From Bacteroidota bacterium (GTDB taxonomy: Bacteria > Bacteroidota > Bacteroidia > Flavobacteriales > Weeksellaceae): DNA of 64,000 bases. The notes under the pieces were generated by a model that was given only the letters and a program-made list of their open reading frames with translations, searched no databases and was not told the origin of the DNA. Shown in pieces: positions 34,417 through 42,977 of this stretch; the first letter of the stretch is position 1; the number at the start of each line of letters is the position of its first letter. The position numbers and the translations under genes were made by a program. The DNA lies in contig JAFAFC010000002.1 in the NCBI GenBank assembly GCA_023423715.1, positions 1-64,000 of the forward strand, written 5' to 3'.

Positions 34417-35922
34417 TTAGTATTCCAACTCTAATTTCTCTTTACTGAACGCACGAACTTGATCTGTAAGTTCTTTATTCTCTGCTAATTTCTGTCCATA
34501 AGAAGGAATCATTTCCTCCAATTTAGCCTTCCATTCGCCATTCAATTTTTCAGGGAAACATTTTTCAAGAACCGTCAACATCGCTGCAACTGCCGTAGAA
34601 GCCCCCGGAGAAGCACCTAAAAGTGATGCTAAATTCCCTTTGCTATTCACCACGACTTCGGTTCCAAATTCTAATTTCCCGCCTTTCACTTCATCTTTTT
34701 TGATGATTTGTACACGTTGTCCTGCAACTTTCAATTCCCAATCTTCTTCTTTTGCATCTTTCACAAAATCACGAAGAGCCGCCATACGTTGGTTCTTATT
34801 CATCGCAACCTGCTGAATCAAATATTTCGTCAACGGTAAATTATGCCACCATGCACCAAACAAAGAACGAATATTTTTAAAATTCACACTTTCGGGTAAA
34901 TCTAAATAACTTCCTTCCTTTAAAAATTTCGTTGAGAAACCGGCGAATGGACCAAAAAGCAACGCTTTTTTACCATCAATAATTCGTAAATCCAAATGTG
35001 GAACCGACATTGGCGGCGCATCAACTGTCGCTTGTGTGTACACTTTGGCTTGATGTTTTTCTACCAATTCCTGGTTATGCGTAACCAACCATTGTCCAGA
35101 AACAGGGAAACCTCCGTAGCCTTCACTTTCTTTAATATCTGAGCTATCCAAAAGTGGCAACGAGTAACCACCCGCACCGATAAATACAAATTTAGCCGAA
35201 ACGGTTTGTTTATGATTATTCAAACGATCTTTCACCTCAGCAGTCCAAGAGCCATCTTCTTTTACATCCAAATCCTTCACTTCATGGTATAAGAAAACCT
35301 CAACGGCTGAATCTTCTACAAGAAAACGCCCCATTTTACGAGTCAAAGAACCGAAATTAACATCCGTCCCCATATCCATTTTGGTTGCTGCTATCACTTC
35401 ATTTTCCTTTCTCTTACTCATAATCAACGGAACCCATTCCGCCAATTGCTTATGATCTTGAGAAAATTTCATTCCTTGAAACAAATGTGATTTTGTAAGC
35501 GCTTCATGTCTTTTCGTTAAATACTGTGCATCATGCTCACCAAAAACCAATGACATATGCGGACACGAATTAATGAAATCTTTAGGCTCATTAATATGTC
35601 CTTTTTCAATTAAATATGACCAAAACTGCTTGGAAACCTCGAATTGTTCTACAATTTTTTCCGCTTTGGAAATATCTATACTTCCGTCTTCTTTTTCGGG
35701 TGTGTAATTCAATTCGCAGAAGGCAGAGTGCCCTGTTCCTGCATTATTCCATGCTGCGGTGCTTTCTTTGGCAAAACGTCCCAATCGTTCGAAAATCGCA
35801 ATCTCCAAATTGGGATCAAATTCATGAAGCAAAGTTGCCAAAGTCACACTCATAATTCCACCACCAATCAGTACAACATCGTATTCTGGTTTTGGAGTTC
35901 TTGTCTTGATCTTTCTATGCAT
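34417..35922 (-). CDS. mqo: Malate:quinone oxidoreductase
   Basis: An FAD enzyme at the membrane that oxidises malate to oxaloacetate and passes electrons to quinone, an alternative to NAD-linked malate dehydrogenase. The 501-aa product has the N-terminal dinucleotide motif (VVLIGGGIMSVTLATLL), the Mqo signature AAWNNAGTGHSAFCELNYTP (about residues 55-74), FIGAGGYSLPLL, and the C-terminal LLGASPGASTAVAAML. It is full length. It complements the complex I operon at the end of the window. Confidence 0.93.
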   Translation of the reverse strand: MHRKIKTRTPKPEYDVVLIGGGIMSVTLATLLHEFDPNLEIAIFERLGRFAKESTAAWNNAGTGHSAFCELNYTPEKEDGSIDISKAEKIVEQFEVSKQFWSYLIEKGHINEPKDFINSCPHMSLVFGEHDAQYLTKRHEALTKSHLFQGMKFSQDHKQLAEWVPLIMSKRKENEVIAATKMDMGTDVNFGSLTRKMGRFLVEDSAVEVFLYHEVKDLDVKEDGSWTAEVKDRLNNHKQTVSAKFVFIGAGGYSLPLLDSSDIKESEGYGGFPVSGQWLVTHNQELVEKHQAKVYTQATVDAPPMSVPHLDLRIIDGKKALLFGPFAGFSTKFLKEGSYLDLPESVNFKNIRSLFGAWWHNLPLTKYLIQQVAMNKNQRMAALRDFVKDAKEEDWELKVAGQRVQIIKKDEVKGGKLEFGTEVVVNSKGNLASLLGASPGASTAVAAMLTVLEKCFPEKLNGEWKAKLEEMIPSYGQKLAENKELTDQVRAFSKEKLELEY

Positions 35923-35972
35923 AACTTTATTTTATGCAAATTTCGGAAATCCTACTAAAATAGCTTGCGAAA

Positions 35973-36644
35973 TTAGATAGAAATTCTCGGTTGAACGTAT
36001 AGGTATATTGATAAAAAGTGGCAAAAAGTGCCTATTAGAACAAAAAAATGAAAAATCGCATGGTTAAAATGCAACTTTTTAATTGAATAACATAAAGCGC
36101 CAATGGTATAAGCTGCGCCACCGGCCAACAACCAAAAAACACCCTGTTCGCCTAAGTTTTTAGATAAATTATCGAAAGAAAAAACGATGATCCAGCCCAT
36201 ACCAACATAGAGTAAGGTTGATAATATCTTAAATCGACCGGTAAAGAAAACCTTTAATAATGTTCCGAATAAAGCAATTCCCCAAACGGTAAGCAGAATT
36301 AAGTTCCCTCCTTGGCCTTTGAGCGTAACCATCGCGTATGGAGTATAACTTCCTGCAATAAATATGAATATTGCGATATGATCGAAAATTTTATATCGAT
36401 ATCGGTTTCTAGGTTTTGTTGATGCATGGTACACGGTAGAAGCCGTATACAAAAGGATCATTGTAAATCCGAATATAAAAAAGCTTACCCAAACCCGCCA
36501 ATCTTGATAATGAGATGCTTTAATCATCAACAAAATCAAAGCGACAACGCTTAAGAGAATTCCCGCAAAATGCGATCGAATATTCAACCTTTCCTCCAAA
36601 GGAGCGTAAGGTTTTAGCATTTTTCGAAGTTTGGATGTCTTCAA
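35973..36644 (-). CDS. Hemolysin III / TrhA-family membrane protein
   Basis: A 223-aa protein of seven transmembrane helices in the PAQR-related hemolysin III family. Conserved points are EERLNIRSHFAGILLS (start), TASTVYHAS, DHIAIFIFIAGSYTPYAMV and HFNHAIFHFFVLIGTFCHF, which together supply the Ser, Asp and His residues of the putative metal site. E. coli TrhA affects membrane energetics; the hemolysin name is historical. It is 13 bp downstream of gpsA on the same strand and likely shares its promoter. Confidence 0.87.
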   Translation of the reverse strand: MKTSKLRKMLKPYAPLEERLNIRSHFAGILLSVVALILLMIKASHYQDWRVWVSFFIFGFTMILLYTASTVYHASTKPRNRYRYKIFDHIAIFIFIAGSYTPYAMVTLKGQGGNLILLTVWGIALFGTLLKVFFTGRFKILSTLLYVGMGWIIVFSFDNLSKNLGEQGVFWLLAGGAAYTIGALCYSIKKLHFNHAIFHFFVLIGTFCHFLSIYLYVQPRISI

Positions 36645-36657
36645 CGAAAAAGAAAAA

Positions 36658-37722
36658 TTAGTTTAAGATCGTTGTTAATTTCTGGAACTGCTTTTCTGCA
36701 TTACGTTCTTCGTAAAGAATACGATACACCGTATCAATAATTGGTGTATTCATATTTTTTTCTTTCGACGTTTGATAAATGGAATCGGCAGCGTAATATC
36801 CTTCTGCAATCATATTCATAGATTGAATCGCAGATTTCACCGTATACCCTTTTCCAATTAAGTTTCCTAAACTTCGGTTACGGGAAAACAGCGAGTATGC
36901 CGTTACCAGTAAATCTCCCAAGTATGCACTTTCATTAACATCACGAGGTGCTTCGTAAATTCCTTCTAAAAAGGTTTCCATCTCACGGATTGCATTCGAC
37001 ACAAAGACCGCCGTAAAGTTGTCTCCGTAACCCAATCCACTCGCTATACCCGCACCAATTGCATAAATATTTTTTAAAATAGCGCTGTATTCATTCCCTA
37101 AAATGTCACGGCTGCAATGCACATTAATAAAATGAGAAGAGAAAAGTTCAGACAACAAATCAGAAGTTTCTGCTTCAGCCGTTGCAATCGTTAAATACGA
37201 CAAACGCTCCATAGCAACTTCTTCCGCGTGACATGGTCCCGCCAAAACCGCCTGACATTTGAAGCCAATATTAAAATCTTCTTTTAAATAGGTAGCGACA
37301 ATATCATTCACTTTGGGAACAATCCCTTTAATTGCAGAAACAAAAATCTTATCTGCGTAATCGGCCGTAAGATGCTTCATACTTTCCTCCAAATAAATAG
37401 AAGGTGTCGCCAAAACAACCACGTCACAAGCCGTAACCAACTCATTAATATCCGTTGTAATAGCCAGTTTTTTTGTATCAAAATGAACCGCCGTAAGATA
37501 GTTCGGGTTGTGACCACGAGATTCGATAGCGCCTTTTACAAACTCATTTCTAACGCACCAATGCACGACTTTCGAGTTTTCTAAAAGCATCTTTACAATC
37601 GCTGTTGCAAATGACCCACTTCCAACAACACCTACTTGCGCTTTTGGATTTATTGGGGTTGATTTTTTAGCTCTTGTTTTCTTTTCCACTTTCGGTTCTG
37701 GTTTTGATTTTTTCTTTGCCAT
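36658..37722 (-). CDS. gpsA: NAD(P)H-dependent glycerol-3-phosphate dehydrogenase
   Basis: It reduces dihydroxyacetone phosphate to sn-glycerol-3-phosphate for phospholipid synthesis. The 354-aa product has the Rossmann loop GVVGSGSFATAIVKML, then SAIKGI, AGPCHAEEV, LKNIYAIGAGIASGLGYGDN and SRNRSLG. An unusual lysine/proline-rich N-terminal extension (residues 1-28) precedes the fold; no later start fits the conserved beginning, so it seems genuine. Confidence 0.9.
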   Translation of the reverse strand: MAKKKSKPEPKVEKKTRAKKSTPINPKAQVGVVGSGSFATAIVKMLLENSKVVHWCVRNEFVKGAIESRGHNPNYLTAVHFDTKKLAITTDINELVTACDVVVLATPSIYLEESMKHLTADYADKIFVSAIKGIVPKVNDIVATYLKEDFNIGFKCQAVLAGPCHAEEVAMERLSYLTIATAEAETSDLLSELFSSHFINVHCSRDILGNEYSAILKNIYAIGAGIASGLGYGDNFTAVFVSNAIREMETFLEGIYEAPRDVNESAYLGDLLVTAYSLFSRNRSLGNLIGKGYTVKSAIQSMNMIAEGYYAADSIYQTSKEKNMNTPIIDTVYRILYEERNAEKQFQKLTTILN

Positions 37723-37738
37723 GATGTACGATTGCCCA

Positions 37739-37746
37739 CAAAGATA
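37739..37746 (-). promoter_or_regulatory. -7 box TATCTTTG for gpsA
   Basis: The reverse complement TATCTTTG ends 16 nt before the gpsA ATG at 37722, implying a very short leader. Confidence 0.55.
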
Positions 37747-38039
37747 GCAAGATTATTATATCTAAACCCGCATCTGAATTAAACAGCGTAGGATAATCGT
37801 TAAAAAATATATTTAAAATGAATAAAATCAAGCTTACATTTTCTTAAACATAGTAAAGCAATGCATACAAAGCGAATGAGAATCAATCCGTTATTCAGAT
37901 GACAAGCATATCTCTTATTTCTTCAAAACTTTATGAAAACCTTAACATTATTTTATTTAAAATTTACGTTTTAAGAGTAGAATATTAGATTTCATAAAAA
38001 ATAAAAATTTTAACTTTGCACCCATTTTTTAATTAGCAA
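37747..38039. other. Non-coding divergent region between gpsA and the M23 peptidase
   Basis: About 290 bp with no gene. It is AT-rich and contains the promoter of the M23 gene near its right end. I see no strong hairpin or repeat. Confidence 0.5.
38011..38018 (+). promoter_or_regulatory. -7 box TAACTTTG for the M23 peptidase
   Basis: An exact TAnnTTTG match, 21 nt before the ATG at 38040. Confidence 0.55.
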
Positions 38040-38918
38040 ATGAAAAAATTAAAGAAAAATCAGCTTTTATTGGGAATCCTTCTTGCCGTAACCTTTACTC
38101 AAGCCTTGGTTATTGCTGGATTAGTAAGCAAAAAAGATGATAAGACCTACGAAGTAAATCTGGTAAAAATCAATACTCAAAAAGATAGTATTGATTATTT
38201 ACGTATGAAAAACGACCTCAACCAAATTGATTTTACTGTAAATCAATTGAATCGTTTTTTAATCACGAAGAACATTCCAAACGAACGAATTCAAGCATTA
38301 GATAAAGATAGTTTGTCGGATGCCGTATATCTTGCAAAGCAAAGCAACCGCTACAGTCAGTATTTAGTGGACTTGCAGCAAAAATTGCAAACCATTCCTT
38401 TAGGACATCCAACTGGTGGTTATATTTCATCTAATTTTGGAGTTCGTAAAAACCCAATTCCTCCTAAAACGCCACAAATCTTAATGGCTTCTGTAAAGCC
38501 GGTGAAAACGGAAGAGGTGAAAAAAGACAGTTTAGGAAATCCAATTCCAAATCAACCTCAAGTTGCAAATGCAAAAAAAGCAGCTCCAGCTGCAGAACCT
38601 GATCAAATGCAATTCCATAAAGGAATGGATTATGCGGTTGCGTACGGATCGGATGTACAATGTACAGCAACAGGAAAAGTAATTTTTGCTGGGCAAAAAG
38701 GCGGCTATGGAAATTGCGTGATTATTTCTCACGGGAATGGATTAGCAACTTTATACGGACATCTTTCTAGCATCATGGTTAAAGCAAATGATGATGTGAA
38801 AGTTGGCCAAGTGATTGCAAAAAGTGGAAACTCAGGACGTTCAACCGGACCCCATTTACATTATGAAGTACACAAAAATAACACACCGGTAAACCCGAAA
38901 TTATTTTTGAATTTATAA
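38040..38918 (+). CDS. M23-family (LytM-type) metallopeptidase
   Basis: A 292-aa envelope protein. It has an N-terminal membrane anchor (QLLLGILLAVTFTQALVIAGLV), a helical region (residues 35-120), a Pro/Lys-rich linker (about 150-190), and a C-terminal M23 domain with zinc ligands in HKGMDYA (H-x3-D) and HLH. The GYGNCVIISHGNGLATLYGHLS strand and SGNSGRSTGPHLHYEV match active members that cut peptidoglycan cross-links; the other function of such proteins is amidase activation. It is followed by a strong terminator. Confidence 0.9.
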   Translation: MKKLKKNQLLLGILLAVTFTQALVIAGLVSKKDDKTYEVNLVKINTQKDSIDYLRMKNDLNQIDFTVNQLNRFLITKNIPNERIQALDKDSLSDAVYLAKQSNRYSQYLVDLQQKLQTIPLGHPTGGYISSNFGVRKNPIPPKTPQILMASVKPVKTEEVKKDSLGNPIPNQPQVANAKKAAPAAEPDQMQFHKGMDYAVAYGSDVQCTATGKVIFAGQKGGYGNCVIISHGNGLATLYGHLSSIMVKANDDVKVGQVIAKSGNSGRSTGPHLHYEVHKNNTPVNPKLFLNL

Positions 38919-38932
38919 TAATATAAGATAGA

Positions 38933-38964
38933 ACAAAGCCTCCAAAATTGGAGGCTTTGTTTTT
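38933..38964. terminator. Bidirectional terminator between the M23 gene and the three-paralogue operon
   Basis: Stem ACAAAGCCTCCAA / TTGGAGGCTTTGT followed by TTTT on the plus strand. It sits between convergent stops at 38918 and 38992. Confidence 0.85.
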
Positions 38965-38991
38965 GAAAATATGAAAGTAAATTAGTTCAAT

Positions 38992-39834
38992 TTATAACGG
39001 GTTTGCGTAGAAATAATTTTCCCAGTTACCCGTGTCAAACTGCCATACCGCTCCGTTATTTGGTGTACCTGCTGGAACCGTACGATTAGGAAAGTTCTCT
39101 ATCATTAAGTAAAGAGTCACTTCGGGATCAGTAACTTCAATAATATTAGATCCATTTATGTAGTTATTTGAGTTCGCCTCAAAGAACTGAAAATTATTAC
39201 TGCTATCATAAACCGCACTACCGAACAATGTTCCTGCATATGACGTATTATTATTTGCGGTTCCCAAGTTTTTCCATCCAACATAATCTACTCCCGTATT
39301 GGATGAAGAAATTCTTAAATGCACCCACTGACCATCATTATTCCTAATAAATGACTTTATCGTAAGTCCCAAATTAACCATCCATACTCCCTTTGTCAAC
39401 TTTATTGAAACATTAGAATACTTATATCCTCCGCCATTTGATGTTTGAACACCAGGTGTAAAGGTCCCAACAATAACACTTTTTAAAGCATTTGGTAAAA
39501 CCCACTGTCCAACGCCGTCTGCATTACTCATTAAAAGTTTGCCAGCACCTTGAGTACCATCAACAATCTTTATCGCTCCATTTGTAGACCCATTATTAAT
39601 ATCCAAACGCCTTGTTGGAGTCGTAATTCCAGTTCCTACATTCCCATCTTTTGTGATTACCACATCATCAACTTGTTGAGGCGCAGTTGGCGCTCCTGTA
39701 GTAGGATTCGTTGTAGCCGCACTACTCTTACCATCGATGTGGAATTTTTGCTGAGGGTTTTTAGTATTCACCCCAACTTGAGCGTATCCGCTCAAGCCAA
39801 TAGCTATAAATAATAATGATATATATTTTTTCAT
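38992..39834 (-). CDS. Secreted repeat-paralogue protein, copy 3 of the tandem set
   Basis: A 280-aa protein with a signal peptide (MKKYISLLFIAIGLSGYAQ). The N-terminal half has the pattern QVGVNTKNPQQKFHIDGK, VITKDGNVGTG, RLDINNG, AIKIVDGTQGAGKLLMSNADGVGQW. The C-terminal half is a beta-rich domain ending GNWENYFYANPL. The middle motifs resemble repeats in Bacteroidota surface and tail-fibre-like proteins. There is no T9SS sorting tail. Function is unknown. It is a close paralogue of the two upstream genes and the last gene of the operon. Confidence 0.7.
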   Translation of the reverse strand: MKKYISLLFIAIGLSGYAQVGVNTKNPQQKFHIDGKSSAATTNPTTGAPTAPQQVDDVVITKDGNVGTGITTPTRRLDINNGSTNGAIKIVDGTQGAGKLLMSNADGVGQWVLPNALKSVIVGTFTPGVQTSNGGGYKYSNVSIKLTKGVWMVNLGLTIKSFIRNNDGQWVHLRISSSNTGVDYVGWKNLGTANNNTSYAGTLFGSAVYDSSNNFQFFEANSNNYINGSNIIEVTDPEVTLYLMIENFPNRTVPAGTPNNGAVWQFDTGNWENYFYANPL

Positions 39835-39859
39835 AATATTAATCTAAATAGTTGTTGAA

Positions 39860-40705
39860 TTAGTTTACTGGGACTGCATATAAATAGTTTTCCCAAAAAC
39901 CACTGGTTGTATAGAATTTTCTACCCGTATTTACGCCGTTAACTGTAGTAGCTAGGTTTTCAATCATCAAATTTAAAACAAGCGTGTCGCTAGTCACTTC
40001 AATAAGACTCGATCCACTAACAAAATTATCATTATCAGCTCCTCCTGGATTCACATCTTTATATCCGTGAATTTGGCCAGCATAAGCTGTTTTATCTGCT
40101 GCCGGACCTAAATGTGTAAAACCAGATTGATCAATTGTCGATGTTGATACAGATGATGACAAATACATATGTACCCAAACTATTTGTCCGTTTGCAAGAT
40201 TAGATTTCAATGTACTTCCTGCATTTACAATCCATTTTCCTTTGGTTAAAGTAATGCTTGCATGTAAATCTTTGTATTTATCTGTTGAGTCATCGGAGCC
40301 AGCATAAATTTCTCCACCTCCAGAATCCCTTCTAAAAACCCCTCTTACGACATCTTTTAGCGCCGAAGGCATCTGCCATGTTCCTACTCCATTAGCGTCA
40401 CTCATTAACACTTTTTCATCACCTTGCGTTCCATCTACAATTTTGATAGCTCCAGGTGTAGCACTATAAATTTCGACTCTCTTTGTTGGTGCTGACGTGC
40501 CAATACCTATATATCCATCTTTAGTAACTACAACATCATCCACTTGTTGTGCAGCACTAGGAGTACCAGTTGTTGGGTTTGTAGTTGATGAAGAACTTTT
40601 TCCGTCAATATGGAAAACCTGTTGAGGATTTGTGGTGTTAACGCCTACTTGTGCATTAGCAGTGAAGGCTAACGATAATCCAATTAGTATACTATATTTT
40701 TTCAT
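39860..40705 (-). CDS. Secreted repeat-paralogue protein, copy 2 of the tandem set
   Basis: A 281-aa protein with the same architecture as its neighbours: signal peptide (MKKYSILIGLSLAFTANAQ), QVGVNTTNPQQVFHIDGK, VVVTKDGYIGIG, AIKIVDGTQGDEKVLMSDA, and a C-terminal domain ending SGFWENYLYAVPVN. The C-terminal domain has diverged most among the three, as expected if it makes the variable contacts. Gaps are 25 bp to copy 3 and 20 bp from copy 1. Function is unknown. Confidence 0.7.
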   Translation of the reverse strand: MKKYSILIGLSLAFTANAQVGVNTTNPQQVFHIDGKSSSSTTNPTTGTPSAAQQVDDVVVTKDGYIGIGTSAPTKRVEIYSATPGAIKIVDGTQGDEKVLMSDANGVGTWQMPSALKDVVRGVFRRDSGGGEIYAGSDDSTDKYKDLHASITLTKGKWIVNAGSTLKSNLANGQIVWVHMYLSSSVSTSTIDQSGFTHLGPAADKTAYAGQIHGYKDVNPGGADNDNFVSGSSLIEVTSDTLVLNLMIENLATTVNGVNTGRKFYTTSGFWENYLYAVPVN

Positions 40706-40725
40706 GATATTTAAAATTTTTAAAA

Positions 40726-41571
40726 TTATTCAACAGGAATTGCGTGAAAGTAGTTTTCGTAAGCATCTGTGCTGAAAACAAAAGAACCGACTCTTTCGTC
40801 ATCTCTAGGCAATCTGTTAGAATTATCTATTAGCAAATAAAGTCTCACATTAGCTGTAACATTAATAACCGAAGATCCGCTAATAAAATTAGAACCTTGA
40901 TTCCCATAAGGATTACTAGCCGTATTTGGATTGGCAAAAATTAAATTTGCGTAGGTTGTTGTAGTTCCAGCAGGACCTAGATGCGTAAACCCATTTTGAA
41001 CAACTGAAGTCTGAGAGGTTGATAAATAGGCATGCATCCAAAATCTAGCCCCTAAAGCTTCTGTAGCACGAACAGTAAGACCTGCATTTACAATCCATTT
41101 TCCTGGGGTAAGATCAATATAAATTTGTGTATATAGTTTTTCACCAATATAATTTGCAGTACCATTAGAGGTGATTACAACCGCCGTTTTTGGGTATACT
41201 CCTAATGCTGTAGATTTAAATGAGTTCGGCATTACCCATGTCCCAACACCATTTGCATCACTCATCAGAACTTTTCCATCACCTTGTGTTCCATCTACGA
41301 TTTTTATGGCTCCATTTGTTGTACCATTATAAATATCCAATTTTGTGGCTGGGGTAATATTTGCTATACCTACGTTACCAGAGGTTGTTACCACAACATC
41401 ATTGGCAACTTGAGCAGGAGTAAGTGCTGTTGCTGGGTTTTTAGGATTATCTTTTCCACCATCCACATGGAAAAGTGCTTTTGGCGCAGGGGTATCAATA
41501 CCAACCTGATTTGTTTGAGCATAAAACATGCTTCCTATGCTCAAAAACGAGCAAAGAATGTATTTTTTCAT
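40726..41571 (-). CDS. Secreted repeat-paralogue protein, copy 1 of the tandem set
   Basis: A 281-aa protein: signal peptide (MKKYILCSFLSIGSMFYAQ), QVGIDTPAPKALFHVDGGK, VVVTTSGNVGI, AIKIVDGTQGDGKVLMSDANGVGTW, and a C-terminal domain ending DAYENYFHAIPVE. It is slightly more diverged in the first motif than copies 2 and 3. It lies 31 bp after the preceding gene of the operon. It may be an adhesin or structural surface protein; the sequence alone does not decide. Confidence 0.7.
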   Translation of the reverse strand: MKKYILCSFLSIGSMFYAQTNQVGIDTPAPKALFHVDGGKDNPKNPATALTPAQVANDVVVTTSGNVGIANITPATKLDIYNGTTNGAIKIVDGTQGDGKVLMSDANGVGTWVMPNSFKSTALGVYPKTAVVITSNGTANYIGEKLYTQIYIDLTPGKWIVNAGLTVRATEALGARFWMHAYLSTSQTSVVQNGFTHLGPAGTTTTYANLIFANPNTASNPYGNQGSNFISGSSVINVTANVRLYLLIDNSNRLPRDDERVGSFVFSTDAYENYFHAIPVE

Positions 41572-41602
41572 ATAAGGTTTTTTTAATTAAAATGAATAAT
41601 TT

Positions 41603-42226
41603 CTAGCTTATGTATTTAACAACAGAAATCGGAGGAGGCCGAACTCTAAAAGTTCGATGTTGTGTGTTTGCAAGAAATTGACTTTGATTATCAACAATAA
41701 CATCATCATTAATAACCAAAACTATTTTTATTGAAATTGGAGACAGAATAGCAACAGCTGCTCGTTGTACACGATCTCCAAGTTTAGATATCGAATTTGA
41801 ATTTTTAAAAACCGAAGTTTCACCGCTGTTTTCCAAAGCATAACGAACCCGATTTACTTTATTTTTTTCAACTAAAACAGACTGCTTTTCAACTTTTTTT
41901 GAAACTAAAGCTTCAATTTCTTTAGTCTTTGTTGCAATTTTGGCGATTTCCTTATTCTCAATTTGAGGCTTTACAAAAACTTCCTTTAAACCAACAACTT
42001 GAGCCCCCTCACTTATATATAAAACATTCGAAATGTTTTCAACTTCAGAAATTTCCTGTTGCTCGATCGCATCCGAATCATTTGAAGTTTGTAGAGAGTC
42101 TTGGAAAGAATATGTTTCTGCCGATAAAAAAGATAGTGCAAATAAAACACAAAAGGCACTAACCAATTTCTTTGGCTGTGCTATACTAAAAGAGGAAAAA
42201 TAAATAGGTAAATATTTTCTCATCAA
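41603..42226 (-). CDS. Secreted hypothetical protein, first gene of the three-paralogue operon
   Basis: I do not recognise it. The 207-aa product has an N-terminal hydrophobic segment (KKLVSAFCVLFALSFLSAETYS) that is probably a signal or anchor. A charged coiled-coil-like stretch follows (residues 100-130, KEIAKIATKTKEIEALVSKKVEK), then a hydrophobic segment (AVAILSPISIKIVLVIN) and a basic proline tail (FRVRPPPISVV). It is 31 bp upstream of paralogue 1 on the same strand, with a structured leader region upstream, so it may be an assembly or control partner of the paralogues. Confidence 0.55.
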   Translation of the reverse strand: MMRKYLPIYFSSFSIAQPKKLVSAFCVLFALSFLSAETYSFQDSLQTSNDSDAIEQQEISEVENISNVLYISEGAQVVGLKEVFVKPQIENKEIAKIATKTKEIEALVSKKVEKQSVLVEKNKVNRVRYALENSGETSVFKNSNSISKLGDRVQRAAVAILSPISIKIVLVINDDVIVDNQSQFLANTQHRTFRVRPPPISVVKYIS

Positions 42227-42286
42227 TTGTGTTTATAATAATCTCTATTTATCGACTATTAGACATACTAATGAAAAACAAAAAAA

Positions 42287-42381
42287 TCTGGATTAAGAAG
42301 AACCTAACGGTACCCAAACAAAAATCCCCAGCTAAAAATTTGCACTAACAATTAAGGAATGCAAATTTCACTTAATCCAGA
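42287..42381. repeat. Nested inverted repeats upstream of the three-paralogue operon
   Basis: Outer arms TCTGGATTAAG (42287-42297) and CTTAATCCAGA (42371-42381) are perfect over 11 bp. Nested inside are AAATTTGCA (42336-42344) and TGCAAATTT (42360-42368). The block is 60-155 nt before the first gene of the minus-strand operon and could be a folded 5' leader or regulator site. Confidence 0.5.
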
Positions 42382-42649
42382 ATTTAAATCGATTGAATAA
42401 TTCAACCGCATCACTTGTGTTTTTCTGCTTCCAAAAGTAGCACTTCCTATATAGTACACCAAGTGTTTGCCTTTCAAAAATCCAGAATAAACACAACAAA
42501 ATAACAAACACATTAACCTGATTATCAATTAATTAAAATGTATTTTAGATATATTTAATGGTCAAATTTTTGAAATAGAATAAGCTTCCATTTCTATTCA
42601 AATTTTGAAAAAAATTAAATTAAAATTTTCTTTAGAAAAATATCAAATT

Positions 42650-42784
42650 ATGAAAAATAACTTTTTGCAATTGATTTTCGATACAATGAAAACAAACCTT
42701 GACGTAGTGGTCATTTTAGAATATATAGAAACTTTATATCAAATTCAAATAAAGTCTATTTTACAAAAAACAAATACTGATTAA
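42650..42784 (+). CDS. Candidate small protein (44 aa)
   Basis: ATG at 42650 opens 44 codons ending in TAA, starting MKNNFLQLIFDTMKTNLD and continuing as an amphipathic helix (VVVILEYIETLYQIQIKSIL). There is no recognisable family, Shine-Dalgarno or -7 box. Given the AT-rich DNA, a frame of this length by chance is quite possible. Confidence 0.22.
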   Translation: MKNNFLQLIFDTMKTNLDVVVILEYIETLYQIQIKSILQKTNTD

Positions 42785-42864
42785 CAATACTTTAAATAAA
42801 AATAATGTTTTCATTTAAGCGATTTATCAAAACTATAAAATTTGAATTCCTTTTCAATTATACC

Positions 42865-42977
42865 TTAATTTGTATTTAATACAAAAGAGGTTTAAGAACA
42901 CAAATGATGGAATGAAATATTCCAGTAAAAAAGCGCACTCTTCTAGGTAAGAATCAACTAGAAAAGAGTGCGTTTTA
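42865..42977 (+). ncRNA. Candidate small RNA ending in a strong hairpin
   Basis: A promoter-like TTG (42842-42844), a 20-nt spacer and TTAATTTG (42865-42872, one mismatch to TAnnTTTG) precede a hairpin TGGAAT-GAAAT-ATTCCA (42908-42924). A terminator-like stem CGCACTCTT / AAGAGTGCG (42934-42972, with inner CTAG/CTAG) follows, then TTTTA. No gene accounts for this terminator. Confidence 0.35.

Noticed and set aside
38992..41571. Phage tail-fibre genes
   Set aside because: The repeat motifs recall tail fibres, but the products have bacterial signal peptides and no phage gene lies nearby.
42287..42381. Invertible promoter (phase variation)
   Set aside because: The arms are only 11 bp, no recombinase gene is in the window and no full promoter consensus is between the arms; kept only as a weak alternative.
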